A stretch of 64,000 bases of DNA from Nocardia sp. NBC_01503 (lineage in GTDB: Bacteria > Actinomycetota > Actinomycetes > Mycobacteriales > Mycobacteriaceae). Below are positions 50,871-59,740 of the stretch, in pieces. A program made the translations under genes and the position numbers. Each line of letters opens with the position of its first letter. Position 1 is the first letter of the stretch. The DNA lies in the NCBI RefSeq assembly GCF_036327755.1, contig NZ_CP109597.1, forward strand, positions 110,583 through 174,582, given 5' to 3'. The notes beneath the pieces were generated by a model that saw only the letters and a list, made by a program, of their open reading frames with translations, was not told the DNA's origin and searched no databases.

Positions 50871-52103
50871 TCAGCTCGGGTGTTCGGTCCGCGCCTCGAC
50901 ATCGTCGCCGGGGTGGCGGGAAACAGCGGTGAATGTCTGTTCGAGAGCGTCTCCGTAGCCCTGCAAGTACATCGCCGACCGCCGGAACGAGGTTTTCGGG
51001 AATCCGACAGGGTCGGCGATCGCGCCGAGATCTTCCGCGAGCAGAGGAAGCCACGCCACGATGCCCGCATTCTCCGGGGCCCTGCCGACCAGAACGTCGG
51101 CCGCGCCTGCCTTGTAGGGCCGTATCCACGTGGCGATGTCGAACTGGCACGCATCGAGTTCGTCGAACACGTGCCACGGCAGATCCCCTATTCGCTTGAG
51201 CGCTGCGGTGAATCCGTACTCATAATCCTGTCGCGCCAGGAGCGCCAGGTGGTCCTTCGCGTGGGTGATGAGCTGTTCCTGGTTCTCGTGGGGCGCGGGT
51301 TTGGCGGCCGAGGCCCAGCGGGCGATGTCCTTCTCGGACATGTGCTGAAGGTCGTGGTTATCGACCAACCGGTCCCAAGTGGTGTGGTAAATGGCGGCCA
51401 GGGTGCCTAGCGTGGTGATCGTCGGTCGGATGCGGTAGCGGCCGCGAGACAGGGGCCACGTCTCATATTCGGAGATCCGGCTCGCCTTCATGCTGGCTGA
51501 GGGTCGTCCGGTCAGCGCGTTGTATTCGGCGGCGACGCGTTCCTGGGTGAGCTCGTTCGCCAGCCGCCATGCCCGGCGCGGACGGTAGCCGAGCAGCAGC
51601 AATTCGCTGACGAGGCGTTCGAGTAGTTCGTCTCCGTCCAGGCCCGCGCTGATGAGTACGCGTCGTACGAGCTGACGTTTCTCAATACCGCTGTCGGGCC
51701 TGTATTCGTGGTCATGGCGCCAGGATCTCGCGCGTGCCTGGGAGATCACCTCGGGTGCTCGTGGCGGGTGGACGACCGATGTGGGGGGAGTCGAATTCTC
51801 TTGCGGGCCAGAAGGTTCGGGCTTGGATGTGGAGGCGAGTTGCTCCCATACACGCATCACTCGTTTGATGTCTCGTGGTTGGAGTTTGCATACCCGCAGG
51901 AGTCGTTCGAGGTACTCGGGTTTGCTCGGCAGAACGGTGTTCTGCGGGGACACATACCGGTAGGCGGTGCTGCGCGGGATGGCCGCGACCTCGGCGATGT
52001 GATTGGCGGTGCGCCCGGATCGCTGGTGAATGATCCGCAGCATCTCGAGGAACTCCGCCACTGTGGTCACCCGGGCTTCGAGATCTGGTGGTGAGGTGGT
52101 CAT
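50871..52103 (-). CDS. Double-XRE regulator of the Streptomyces/Nocardia type
   Basis: The 410-residue protein has an N-terminal HTH (RSGRTANHIAEVAAIPRSTAYRYVS), a linker rich in Ser/Pro, and a second larger XRE-like region (RPRRAWRLANELTQERVAAEYNALTGRP...SRISEYETWPLSRGRYRIRPTITTLGTLAAIYHTTWDRLV). The latter is common in actinobacterial regulators. A C-terminal helical domain of about 130 residues follows. It converges with the CHAT operon, separated by only 51 bases. The next gene on the same strand overlaps by ATGA. Confidence 0.7.
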   Translation of the reverse strand: MTTSPPDLEARVTTVAEFLEMLRIIHQRSGRTANHIAEVAAIPRSTAYRYVSPQNTVLPSKPEYLERLLRVCKLQPRDIKRVMRVWEQLASTSKPEPSGPQENSTPPTSVVHPPRAPEVISQARARSWRHDHEYRPDSGIEKRQLVRRVLISAGLDGDELLERLVSELLLLGYRPRRAWRLANELTQERVAAEYNALTGRPSASMKASRISEYETWPLSRGRYRIRPTITTLGTLAAIYHTTWDRLVDNHDLQHMSEKDIARWASAAKPAPHENQEQLITHAKDHLALLARQDYEYGFTAALKRIGDLPWHVFDELDACQFDIATWIRPYKAGAADVLVGRAPENAGIVAWLPLLAEDLGAIADPVGFPKTSFRRSAMYLQGYGDALEQTFTAVSRHPGDDVEARTEHPS

Positions 52104-52429
52104 CGCCGCGGTCCTTCACCGTTGAGGAACACGCGTACGGCCTCGGACAGCCGGGACGAACGTACTGCCCCTGCCGAGGCCACGGCGGTGACGATCCCGG
52201 TCACCAGCGCCAGAGTGAGCGCGATGGTGGTGTTCGGGTCATCACCGGCGCGGATCAGCTCCCATGCGAACAGCAGGGCACCCAGACCCAGTACGCAGGT
52301 CACTGTCGCTTTCGGCCAGGTCCACTCGCGGCGGTGACCGGCCCGGGGCACCGCAGAGCCCGGGCCATGAGAGCGAGGTGCGTGGATATCGCGGGACGGG
52401 GAGCGGTCAGGCCGCCCGGGCTCGTTCAT
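52100..52429 (-). CDS. Small two-span membrane protein coupled to the regulator
   Basis: From ATG 52429 the 109-residue product has a polar basic N-terminus, two hydrophobic segments (KATVTCVLGLGALLFAWELI and IALTLALVTGIVTAVASAGAV) and a short basic tail. It ends in the start of the XRE regulator (ATGA), so the two form a coupled pair: membrane protein first, HTH protein second. A sensor-regulator pair is possible. Confidence 0.6.
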   Translation of the reverse strand: MNEPGRPDRSPSRDIHAPRSHGPGSAVPRAGHRREWTWPKATVTCVLGLGALLFAWELIRAGDDPNTTIALTLALVTGIVTAVASAGAVRSSRLSEAVRVFLNGEGPRR

Positions 52430-53025
52430 AGCGCTTCTCCGAGTTCGCGCGCACCGCGGACACAGCCCGGAGCGGGCAAACGCCCCGACGGTGGCACGGA
52501 ACCGACCGCGGCGGATGAGCGCGCGGTCGCCTCGGCGATATCGGGGTGTTCGTGCGCTCTGCGCGCACCACACGGTGAGTGGTTGGCTTGCAGTCGAAGC
52601 CCTCGCGCAATACGAAGGCCCACACCGTGATCCGAGTTTGGCGTTCTCGACTCCCAGTGGCGGTTGTAGCCGCACCCCGACATTCCCACGGCCCCGGATG
52701 CGCCGCTACCTCTTCCGGCGAATCGTCCAGCGCCCCGGGCAACCGATGTTCCATACGAGAAATTACAGGCGCACCAGCTGTGAACCACCGAGCCACGTGT
52801 AGGACGCCAGATCGCCTGCGAACTGGGCATATTCGTGTCCCATGACACTCAGAGACGACGACAAATACTGCGGACGCGCTGGGGTTCATCCGCCACACCA
52901 CCCCAAACAACAATAGGTTCATCGCCGTGGAGCTAGATGGGCGAGATCTCTGTTCGAGGTCTCCCTGGTTGGCATGCAGTCGAGCTTCAGGCGCGAGGTA
53001 CTCCGTTGGCGTCGGACCCTCACAT
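52430..53025. other. Non-coding gap
   Basis: Frames on both strands are open but show no credible protein; the 383-residue minus-strand frame through this region crosses the tRNA-like element and the 20-bp hairpin and changes composition repeatedly. Apart from a few short dyads nothing is supported. Confidence 0.4.
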
Positions 53026-53073
53026 ACGAGAGAAGAGCCCCGATCACTCCGAAGATCGGGGCTCTTCTCTCGT
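53026..53073. terminator. 20-bp perfect hairpin downstream of the tRNA-like element
   Basis: ACGAGAGAAGAGCCCCGATC and GATCGGGGCTCTTCTCTCGT pair over 20 bp around ACTCCGAA. On the minus strand it lies about 75 bases after the tRNA-like sequence and could end a short RNA. Confidence 0.65.
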
Positions 53074-53149
53074 GCGCGTGTGATGCACCGTCGAGAGTTC
53101 ATGCCCGACCCTTCATTACGAGTGAAAAGGTCGGCTCGACGCCCAGCGA

Positions 53150-53200
53150 AGCTATGAATCTGCTTGGGAAGCAGGAGTTCTACCATTGAACTACATCGGC
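53150..53200 (-). ncRNA. tRNA-Gly-like 5' half, copy 2
   Basis: Read on the minus strand it is the same acceptor strand, D arm and anticodon arm as at 26615, with an intact anticodon stem (CTGC-TTCCCAA-GCAG). The T arm and 3' acceptor strand are missing. The next 60 bases share scattered identity with the sequence after copy 1, so the shared element is longer than the tRNA part. A terminator-like hairpin follows. Confidence 0.5.
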
Positions 53201-53216
53201 GCAAGGTGGTTCGAGG

Positions 53217-53492
53217 GTGCGTAAGGTCCAGGACGTGCATGATCACCCGCTTGCCCGCATGGCCACCGTGGCCTGGCAGTGGGTTGTGGGATTGGCGGCG
53301 GCAGGCATCGGGCTTTTCCTGGCCGCGGGCATAGGTGCCCTGCTGGTCGCGCCCTCCAGTGCGGGCGCGTACGCGTTGGTCGCGGTGACCGTGGTGATGG
53401 CCACCGCATTCGCGGGCTGGGGCTGGGACAGGGTCACTGGATCGCGGTCGGGCCGTCGGCATCCGGCTCCTTCGGATCGCCCTCGGCGGTAG
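53217..53492 (+). CDS. Two-span membrane protein, convergent pair 1
   Basis: The 91-residue product has two hydrophobic segments (WQWVVGLAAAGIGLFLAAGIGALLV and AYALVAVTVVMATAFAGW) and a basic tail. It matches the 61445 product in layout and residues (HP-A-W--V...AAGIG--L-A-IGAL...GA---VV). Its 3' end overlaps the 3' end of the minus-strand gene at 53434 by 59 bp, just as in the second pair. GTG at 53217 or a later start is possible. Confidence 0.5.
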   Translation: MRKVQDVHDHPLARMATVAWQWVVGLAAAGIGLFLAAGIGALLVAPSSAGAYALVAVTVVMATAFAGWGWDRVTGSRSGRRHPAPSDRPRR

Positions 53493-53919
53493 GGATTTCG
53501 CGGGCACTGCGGCCGGAGATCCTTCCCCTGACCCAGCTGGTTCCCACGACGCTGCCACCAGTGGCGACTACGCTCCACGCCGGCGATACGCCCAACACCC
53601 GCATGGCCACCGTGGCCCCGGCACCGATCAGGGCCACCGCGACGATCACGGCGAACAGCAATGCGATCGTCCGGAGCAGGACCACGGTGTTGCCGGTGAT
53701 CCAGACCATCTGCCGCTCGAACAGATCCCACCCGTCCTGGGGTGCGTTGCCTGCCCGCAGGCTCTTCGGCACCGGGCGGGCGCGGTTGCGTCCTCGCCCG
53801 GATCCCACTGGATCCGATCGCGATGCCGCAGGGATAGGCCGCGTCCCGGAATCGCCGGGGCCGGTACCGGTGTGGGATTCGGGACCCGGCACTGGTTGCG
53901 GGGGTTCGGTCAGGCTCAT
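53434..53919 (-). CDS. Membrane protein coupled to a sigma factor, convergent pair 1
   Basis: The 161-residue product has a proline-rich cytoplasmic N-terminus, a hydrophobic helix (TVVLLRTIALLFAVIVAVALIGAGATVAM), a second weaker segment (SPAWSVVATGGSVVGTSWV) and an acidic tail. Its start overlaps the stop of the sigma gene (ATGA), so it may be the membrane-bound partner of that sigma factor. The convergent small membrane gene overlaps its end. Confidence 0.55.
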   Translation of the reverse strand: MSLTEPPQPVPGPESHTGTGPGDSGTRPIPAASRSDPVGSGRGRNRARPVPKSLRAGNAPQDGWDLFERQMVWITGNTVVLLRTIALLFAVIVAVALIGAGATVAMRVLGVSPAWSVVATGGSVVGTSWVRGRISGRSAREIPTAEGDPKEPDADGPTAIQ

Positions 53920-54692
53920 CGGTGGCTCTTCGAGACGCGGGCGGTCTGCTTGGTCTTGCGCTTGCGCCCGTGGCCGACGGGCGCGGCGCCGAGGTCTTCC
54001 CAGACGCTCTGGCGCAGCCGGTATAGGCGCGCTTCGATAGCGCGTGTGCCGATGCCGAGTTCGTCGGCGATCTCGGCGTGGGTCTTGTCCGCGAGCAGCC
54101 CGGCGATGATGACCCGTTCCTCGAGGGTGGCGACCTTCAGGATCAGGCGCAGCCGAAAGCGGTCTACGACAACGGCATCGACCCCAGGCACGCGTACCTT
54201 GATGATCGCCTCCTGATAACCCGGCTCATGCAGCACGTCCTTGATCTGCTTGAGTCGCGTGCTGTGCCATGCGCGGTAGGCGTCGCGGAACTTCATCGCG
54301 CATGCGGTGATGAAGTAGGTGCCGAGCTTGGGGTCGGTGCTGCGGGACTTGCTCGGCTGCCACTTGCCCTTGCGCAGCTGGTCGATCATGAAAGGCACTG
54401 CCAGAGCGAGGGTGTCGACGACCAGATCGTTGCGGTGGTCGGCGCCGTCGTGCAGCGCGCGCGAGTCATCGAGACCGATATACATCTGGGGGAGCGCGGT
54501 GTGCACCCGCAGGATGCTGCGATCGCGCACCATGCCGCGCAGAACCCGCCACCCGTAGAGCCAGAGCTGGCGCTCGAACGCCTCGCACAACGGACCCGCG
54601 AAGCCCCGCATCCTCAGCTCGACGACGAGCTCAGCGTCGGTAGCGAACCCCAGGGCCGGCCCGAAAGTGACCGGCTCATCCCCATTTTGCAT
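53916..54692 (-). CDS. Sigma70-family factor, paralogue of the 42022 factor
   Basis: From ATG 54692 (TTGGAGATTTTT precedes it) the 258-residue protein starts with DAELVVELRMRGFAGPLCEAF, then helical sigma2-like sequence (RSTDPKLGTYFITACAMKFRDAYRAWHSTRLKQIKDVL) and a clear region 4 (ATLEERVIIAGLLADKTHAEIADELGIGTRAIEARLYRLRQSVW). The C-terminus is very basic (GHGRKRKTKQTARVSKSHR). The membrane-protein gene is coupled to it. An upstream in-frame ATG at 54770 gives a less likely longer form. Confidence 0.75.
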   Translation of the reverse strand: MQNGDEPVTFGPALGFATDAELVVELRMRGFAGPLCEAFERQLWLYGWRVLRGMVRDRSILRVHTALPQMYIGLDDSRALHDGADHRNDLVVDTLALAVPFMIDQLRKGKWQPSKSRSTDPKLGTYFITACAMKFRDAYRAWHSTRLKQIKDVLHEPGYQEAIIKVRVPGVDAVVVDRFRLRLILKVATLEERVIIAGLLADKTHAEIADELGIGTRAIEARLYRLRQSVWEDLGAAPVGHGRKRKTKQTARVSKSHR

Positions 54693-55005
54693 AAAAATCT
54701 CCAAGTCACGCGCGAGGATCCACGTCCCGCCCTGCGCGCCGCGTGCGGGCGTGGCCAGGTGAGGTTCCAACCCTCATCCCGGGTCTTACGCGACTTTCTA
54801 TGGCAGTGCCCGGCAGAGACCCCACGAACTTTTTTCGAGCGAATCCGCGTCCGGTCTCCGCGGCGACTCCGGATCCATGGCAATCCGGTTTGCTACCGAC
54901 CCGAGTGGTGGGTAGCTATCGGATTGCCTGCGTTGCTGAAAATGCCCTAGCCACCTTGCTGAACGCCATCGCCGAGATCTTTTCCCTACCTGCGTATTTC
55001 GGGTA

Positions 55006-55034
55006 TTGACGGCGGATACCTGGATGATTAAGCT
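55006..55034 (+). promoter_or_regulatory. Sigma70-type promoter of the 55170 leader
   Basis: TTGACG, 17 bases, TAAGCT, in a locally AT-richer context. Identical spacing and -10 box to the promoter at 23110. Confidence 0.7.
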
Positions 55035-55070
55035 CTCACCCCAACGGGCACACCTATATCCCGAGATCTA

Positions 55071-55146
55071 CCCCAGCTGATTCAGCTGGGGTTTTTTTGT
55101 GTCTGCACCCTGTTTGTAAGCCTCCCGCCACTGGCGGGGGGTTTTT
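55071..55146 (+). terminator. Two tandem terminators in the leader of a small membrane-protein gene
   Basis: CCCCAGCTGA/TTCAGCTGGGG followed by TTTTTTT (55071-55098), then CCTCCCGCC/GGCGGGGGG around ACT followed by TTTTTG (55121-55146). TATCCCGAG precedes the first. Both lie between the promoter at 55006 and the ATG at 55170. Confidence 0.85.
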
Positions 55147-55169
55147 GTCGTTGAAGGAGAACAACGAGC

Positions 55170-55313
55170 ATGGAAATGCTGATCGCGCACGCTATCGAGG
55201 CGGGCGGGCCGTGGGTGATGCTGCTGGTACAGCTGCCGATCCTGGCGCTCATCGTCGGTGCGTTCGTGGTGACCATCTACGCGCTGAACAAGGCGCGCCA
55301 GCACGATCCTTAA
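55170..55313 (+). CDS. Single-span membrane peptide (47 aa) behind an attenuator-like leader
   Basis: GAAGGAGAACAACGAGC precedes ATG. The product has one hydrophobic segment (VMLLVQLPILALIVGAFVVTIYAL) and a short basic tail KARQHDP, a shape typical of small toxic or regulatory membrane peptides. The strong promoter with two terminators before the gene implies that it is expressed only on antitermination. Confidence 0.65.
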   Translation: MEMLIAHAIEAGGPWVMLLVQLPILALIVGAFVVTIYALNKARQHDP

Positions 55314-55431
55314 CGGCACCGAACTCCCTCGGCAGTACGTGAACGGCACTGCCGAGGCCAGAACTGTAAGCGGCTGAATCCCGTTGCCCCGCAATACTGG
55401 GCGCAAGCGGTGCGCTGGGAGGTTGGGCCGA

Positions 55432-55773
55432 TCAGTAGTCGAAGTCCGGATCGGTGAGCAGCCGGACTGCGAACAGGACACCGGCACGGAAGTCCAGGGT
55501 GACCCCGTCCCCATCGTCGGTGTCGAAACGTGCGAGTGCAGCTTGGAGCTCGGGCACCTTCGCCAGTGCGGGATTGTTCGTGAGCTCTTCGAATAGGCAG
55601 TCCTCCGGAAGCCGCCCGCCGTAGACGGAGCGGTCCAAGCCTGGGCGTCCGAGGAAGCGGTCCGCGATCTCGCGGGCGAATTCGGTGCGGACTTCCTCGG
55701 CGGCGCGGCGGCGGATCTAATGGGCGAGATCGGACAGCTCATCAGCGAGTTCGGTAGCGCTCTTCCTACTCAT
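55432..55773 (-). pseudogene. Nonsense-mutated duplicate of the 26219 gene
   Basis: Read in one frame from ATG 55773 the sequence is MSRKSATELADELSDLAH, a TAG stop, then IRRRAAEEVRTEFAREIADRFLGRPG ... FAVRLLTDPDFDY. The intact copy has CAT GAG GTT where this one has CAT TAG ATC. The rest of the frame is unbroken and the length is identical, so decay is very recent or readthrough/reinitiation is possible. Confidence 0.75.
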
Positions 55774-55945
55774 CGCGGGGTATCTCTCCTCGACTTCCTG
55801 AAGTTCCGGTCGCGGTAGTGCCTTACGGACGACCGGCCGCGACATCAGATCATGTCCGGGTATTGCCGTAAACCGTGTGAAATCCTCTGGTACCCAATGG
55901 AATACATCCCGCCCAGGTGGCGGTGCGGGATGCCATCCTGGATCG

Positions 55946-57037
55946 ATGGGCAGCGAGCAGGTGGTGTCGGCCAAGCAATCGGTACAGGTGGCCGAACAGT
56001 ACGTGAAGGACACGATCGAGACCATGAACATCGGGCGCAGCAACCCCGAGGTCGCGCTGTTCATCGATCGACTGCGTGAGGGGTTCCTCGGTCGCGGTGC
56101 GCAGGATTCCCTGCGCAGCAGGACCTTCATCGCGCAGCTGGAAGCGATGGTCGGCGCTCAGCAGGCGACCCTGTTCGGGGTGACCGCGCAGACCGCCGAG
56201 GCTGCGCGGCTGTGGCGGCGCCATCGCGTGGTCTACCGGGTGCATCCTGGATTGGCAGACAGCCTGCTGAGCACCGAAACCACTGCGAAGGTGCCGTGCG
56301 AGGTCCTGGCGCGGCTGCCGCATCCAGATCCGTTCCTCGTCTTCCCCGAGCCGATCCCGGCCGACGCAGGGCCGATGGTCGAGCCAGAATTGGATCAGCT
56401 GGCCGAACCTCCGGTGTTCGTCGGCATGCTCGTCACCGGTATGACCGAGCACGAGCAGATCTGTTCCACCGCGGACCCCGATGTCCGGAATCTGCAAGTG
56501 GCGCTGGCCAGCCGGGTGCACTACGTCGGACGCCACCCCACCCACGAAGAAACAGTGGTCTTTCTGCCGCTATCGGGCACCTACAGCATCGACGAACTGG
56601 TCACCCGATTGCATGGTTTCGGCTCGCTCGGGCAGATTCCTCGCGAGAACATGCAGCGGGCCAGCAATCTGGCCATCAGTCTGCTGCTGTATCTATGCAG
56701 CGACCACCGTGACGCCCACGACCACCGGCCCGAGCCGGGCAAGCACGGCAAGAAGACCCGCCGCGGTGAGGACCCCACCATCATCGATCTGGGCTTCGAC
56801 GTCGGTCCTGCGCTACACGCCGTCGGCCGCACCTCGGATGCCGAGTCCGCCGACACGGGTACCGGCGCAGGTGTGCGCGCACACCTGCGCCGCGCGCATT
56901 GGCATACCTATTGGACCGGTCCTCGGCAGTCGCAGACTCCGGTGGTGCGTTGGCTCCATCCGATCCTGGTCCACAAGGACGACCACCAGGGACGCCCGCT
57001 GGTGGTCGGTCTTCCCGAAACTGCGGAGCGAACCTAG
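55946..57037 (+). CDS. Conserved-looking hypothetical protein (363 aa)
   Basis: The N-terminal half is helical (VSAKQSVQVAEQYVKDTIETMNI...FIAQLEAMVGAQQATLFGVTAQTA), the middle has VPCEVLARLPHPDPFLVFPEPI and the C-terminus has a distinctive RAHWHTYWTGPRQSQTPVVRWLHPILV. The last motif (HWH-Y--G ... RWL-PI-V) recurs in phage and plasmid proteins of unknown function. ATG 55946 is chosen because the preceding residues look non-coding; no good ribosome site is visible. Confidence 0.65.
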   Translation: MGSEQVVSAKQSVQVAEQYVKDTIETMNIGRSNPEVALFIDRLREGFLGRGAQDSLRSRTFIAQLEAMVGAQQATLFGVTAQTAEAARLWRRHRVVYRVHPGLADSLLSTETTAKVPCEVLARLPHPDPFLVFPEPIPADAGPMVEPELDQLAEPPVFVGMLVTGMTEHEQICSTADPDVRNLQVALASRVHYVGRHPTHEETVVFLPLSGTYSIDELVTRLHGFGSLGQIPRENMQRASNLAISLLLYLCSDHRDAHDHRPEPGKHGKKTRRGEDPTIIDLGFDVGPALHAVGRTSDAESADTGTGAGVRAHLRRAHWHTYWTGPRQSQTPVVRWLHPILVHKDDHQGRPLVVGLPETAERT

Positions 57038-57265
57038 TCCGTTCCCACCCGTTGTTTCGAAATCGTCGAACCACCCGCTTGGAATCGGTCGATTCCCCCG
57101 GCACCCAATCCGATGGCCGGAACTGTCGGAGGCGTTTGGAATTACAAGTGCAACAACAGTTTTCGAGTCCATGGCGATCGTCTGATTGTGTCGGGGGCCG
57201 GTGCGATGCTGGCGGAACAGCGCGCCGCAGGGGGCGCGGAAAGTTGGCGAGCAGGGAGGAACATC

Positions 57266-58234
57266 GTGACGGATATCGACGACGGAAACCCGTGGTCACG
57301 GCAGGGGGCGCGGTGGACGGCGTACCACTACCGGACCTTGATCACAGGGCTTGTGCAGGGCAGACCGTGGCGGGACATCGCCCGGAGTCTGGGCCGCACC
57401 GAGAAGGCCACCCGGGACCGGGCGAGCATGCTGATCGAGAACGGGGGCCGCGGCAAAGCATGTGATCGGCTGCGCGAGGCGATCGAAGCGGATCCGGGCT
57501 ACGACTGGGACACCATCGCGCGCGGCAAGCATGCGGCGGCGGAGCTGCCCTACTGGGACGAAGAAGCCGAAGAGCTGCTGCGCACCATCTGGGAAGCCTC
57601 CACGCCGCCCCGGAACTGGTTGCGGCGCAACCGGACCGAACCCACCGGCATGGCCGAGCTGGTGGCCAGGCTGCCCGCGCCGGAGTTCGAGATCTGCGAC
57701 CGCCTGGTCGAGCTCGGCTTGTCCCGCTCCTACGCCGAAATAGCCGACCGGCTCGGCTGCATCCCAGGCGGCGCGCTCGACCAACGTGCCCGCAAAGCCC
57801 GCGTGGACGCCCCGGTCGCCGAGTACATCCTGGTCGCCGCGGACGAACTCGGGAACATTGTGCACACCTCGCTGCACCCTCATCGCGACGACGCCGAGCA
57901 CGCCCGCGGCATCGTCGAGGCCCGTGAAGCCCAGAAGGGGCCGGTCGGCAGCCGCATCACCCGCCGCGTGAACGGACGCATCTTCGACACCGACCTCGAC
58001 GACGACTCACACACCCACGCCGCGGACCGACCCAGGAGGGACCTCGATCTCGCCGACGCTGACAGTGATGTCGAGGTGCCGGGGTTGGTGGATCTGGACG
58101 AGGCGATGCCCGAGCCACCGCGGCCCGACCCGGTCGTCGCCTCCCGTACCGAGATTCCGCGGATGCCAGAATCTCTACAACGCAGACTCCTGGGTTCCGG
58201 CGATGTGCCGCCCAAACTCCCGGACGAGGTGTAG
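57266..58234 (+). CDS. HTH protein of unknown function
   Basis: GGGAGGAACATC precedes GTG at 57266. The 322-residue product has two HTH-like segments, one N-terminal (TLITGLVQGRPWRDIARSLGRTEKATRDRASMLIE) and one central (LVELGLSRSYAEIADRLGCIPGGALDQRARKAR), both resembling sigma4/Myb-type recognition helices, then an acidic, proline-rich C-terminal third. The C-terminus may be disordered. Regulation of nearby genes is plausible. Confidence 0.65.
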   Translation: MTDIDDGNPWSRQGARWTAYHYRTLITGLVQGRPWRDIARSLGRTEKATRDRASMLIENGGRGKACDRLREAIEADPGYDWDTIARGKHAAAELPYWDEEAEELLRTIWEASTPPRNWLRRNRTEPTGMAELVARLPAPEFEICDRLVELGLSRSYAEIADRLGCIPGGALDQRARKARVDAPVAEYILVAADELGNIVHTSLHPHRDDAEHARGIVEAREAQKGPVGSRITRRVNGRIFDTDLDDDSHTHAADRPRRDLDLADADSDVEVPGLVDLDEAMPEPPRPDPVVASRTEIPRMPESLQRRLLGSGDVPPKLPDEV

Positions 58235-58892
58235 CGCCGCCGACATACCAAATGCTGTGTCCGCCCGGTCGACTCCTCGGCCGGGCGGACTGCTGTCACG
58301 ACCCCGGTGTGCCTCGCCAGCCGGGGCCGGGGCGACACGAAAGCGCGAAATGTTCGACACGCCCTATTTCTCCCAAGAGGTTTCGCGACTGCGTCACACA
58401 AGGGGGCAGGGCCGTCTCGGTGATGTCGGCGGACTAACCCTGCGGTGGTCCGATTCGCGGTGCCCTGATAGAGCTGCCAGTCCGCCTCCGCGCCTGGGCT
58501 TTTCGACCGATTTGCCTGTTCCCAGGCTTGGGGGTGATAACACGAGACCGGGCAGTTTGGTGGTAGGCGCGTCGGTGTGTCAGGTCGAAACGCCGGAAAA
58601 GTTTTGATCCAATAGTCCTGCCCTATCGGTGCCCGTATTGGTGCTGCCGAGAAGGGATTTCGATTCGGCAGGGTTCCGCGCCCGCGCAAATCGGAGACGG
58701 AGCGGCAATGGGAACCCTCGTGGCGGATCGGTAGTTATCCGTCGGGGAGTCGGGTCTAGACTGTCGCCTTGGATTCGACTCGCGCGTGCGTTCGATTTTT
58801 TGCCGAGTCCCTGACCTACACAGCCTCTTTCACGAGGGGCCCCAGGCCTGGCCGCCGCACCCGGCGGTGGCCATCGTAGGAAAGGGGCCCAG
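58235..58892. other. Intergenic, no gene seen
   Basis: Open frames lack ribosome sites and sensible composition. TTTTGATCC and GGTTTCGCGACTGCG-type lower-GC spots occur. It probably contains the terminator of the 57266 gene and the promoter of the 58893 gene. Confidence 0.4.
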
Positions 58893-59123
58893 GTGGATTC
58901 CGATCCGTCTGAGCAGTCGGATCCCGAGACTCGGGACAGGCCTTCGGGTTTGGAACGAGTCAGGGCGGCAGTTGACCACTGGTGTCCGGTTATCGCTTCG
59001 GGATTCGATCTCGTGGCAGGGGTTCTCTACCTGTCCAACAGCGACAGCCTGGCCGAAGTGGCCAGGCTGTCGGCGGTGGCACTTCGCGCGATCAATGGTT
59101 TCGTAGGCCGTTCGCGCGGGTGA
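58893..59123 (+). CDS. Small hypothetical protein (76 aa)
   Basis: GTG at 58893 follows AGGAAAGGGGCCCA. The product has an acidic N-terminus (DSDPSEQSDPETRD) and a helical core (VIASGFDLVAGVLYLSNSDSLAEVARLSAVALRAINGFV). No membrane or metal motif is obvious. Weakly supported but with a reasonable start. Confidence 0.45.
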   Translation: MDSDPSEQSDPETRDRPSGLERVRAAVDHWCPVIASGFDLVAGVLYLSNSDSLAEVARLSAVALRAINGFVGRSRG

Positions 59124-59740
59124 CCAGCAGGCGCTCGGATCGTTGGGAATCCCGACGATCCGGGCGCTTTTCCTTTGTAGGACGCACATACGGTAACGCC
59201 GAGACTTCGGCGCAACTTCCGGCGGGACACCCATGTTGTGACCCGGGTTACAACGACTAATCGTGTAATCGTGTGCGCATCGCCCCGCGACAATACCCCC
59301 GTGATGGGGGTTAAGTTGACAGATAACGGGTCACAAGCTGGTGACATCTGCGATGCCATCCCGATGGGATCTGGTTGGCATCGCGATCCCATTCCGATGC
59401 CATCGCTGGCAGATCCCCAGCTCGGGGGCGGTGCGGGATGGGGCTCGCATCAGCCGAACCCCGGGCCTCGCACTGCTGCAAAGGATCCCGAAGGCAAGTC
59501 CGTAGGCCTTAACTGCGCCCCCAGATGTGGCTCGATCGCCCGGCGTGCCTGTCTCTCTGCGGACCTAGTGGGAACCCCGGACTCCTACACGCTGACCTTC
59601 GGTACCGGGCGCTCATCCCCCGCGGCGCCCGAAGCGATTACAACGCCATCGCTGCTGGTCCAGCCATATGTGTTGTGGCGATGCGGTTCGAGCTTTAGCG
59701 TGGATCCTGGCACCCGGTTTTTGACCCGGATGAGCTCGAA
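59124..59740. other. Gap with a repeated GATGCCATC / GATGGGATC motif
   Basis: Between about 59353 and 59411 GATGCCATC occurs twice directly and GATGGGATC pairs with GATCCCAT, giving nested dyads. It is preceded by a lower-GC region (59225-59340). No gene with a good start is seen. Confidence 0.4.

Noticed and set aside
52407..53558. A 383-codon minus-strand open frame
   Set aside because: It runs through the tRNA-like element and a 20-bp hairpin and its composition is not protein-like.
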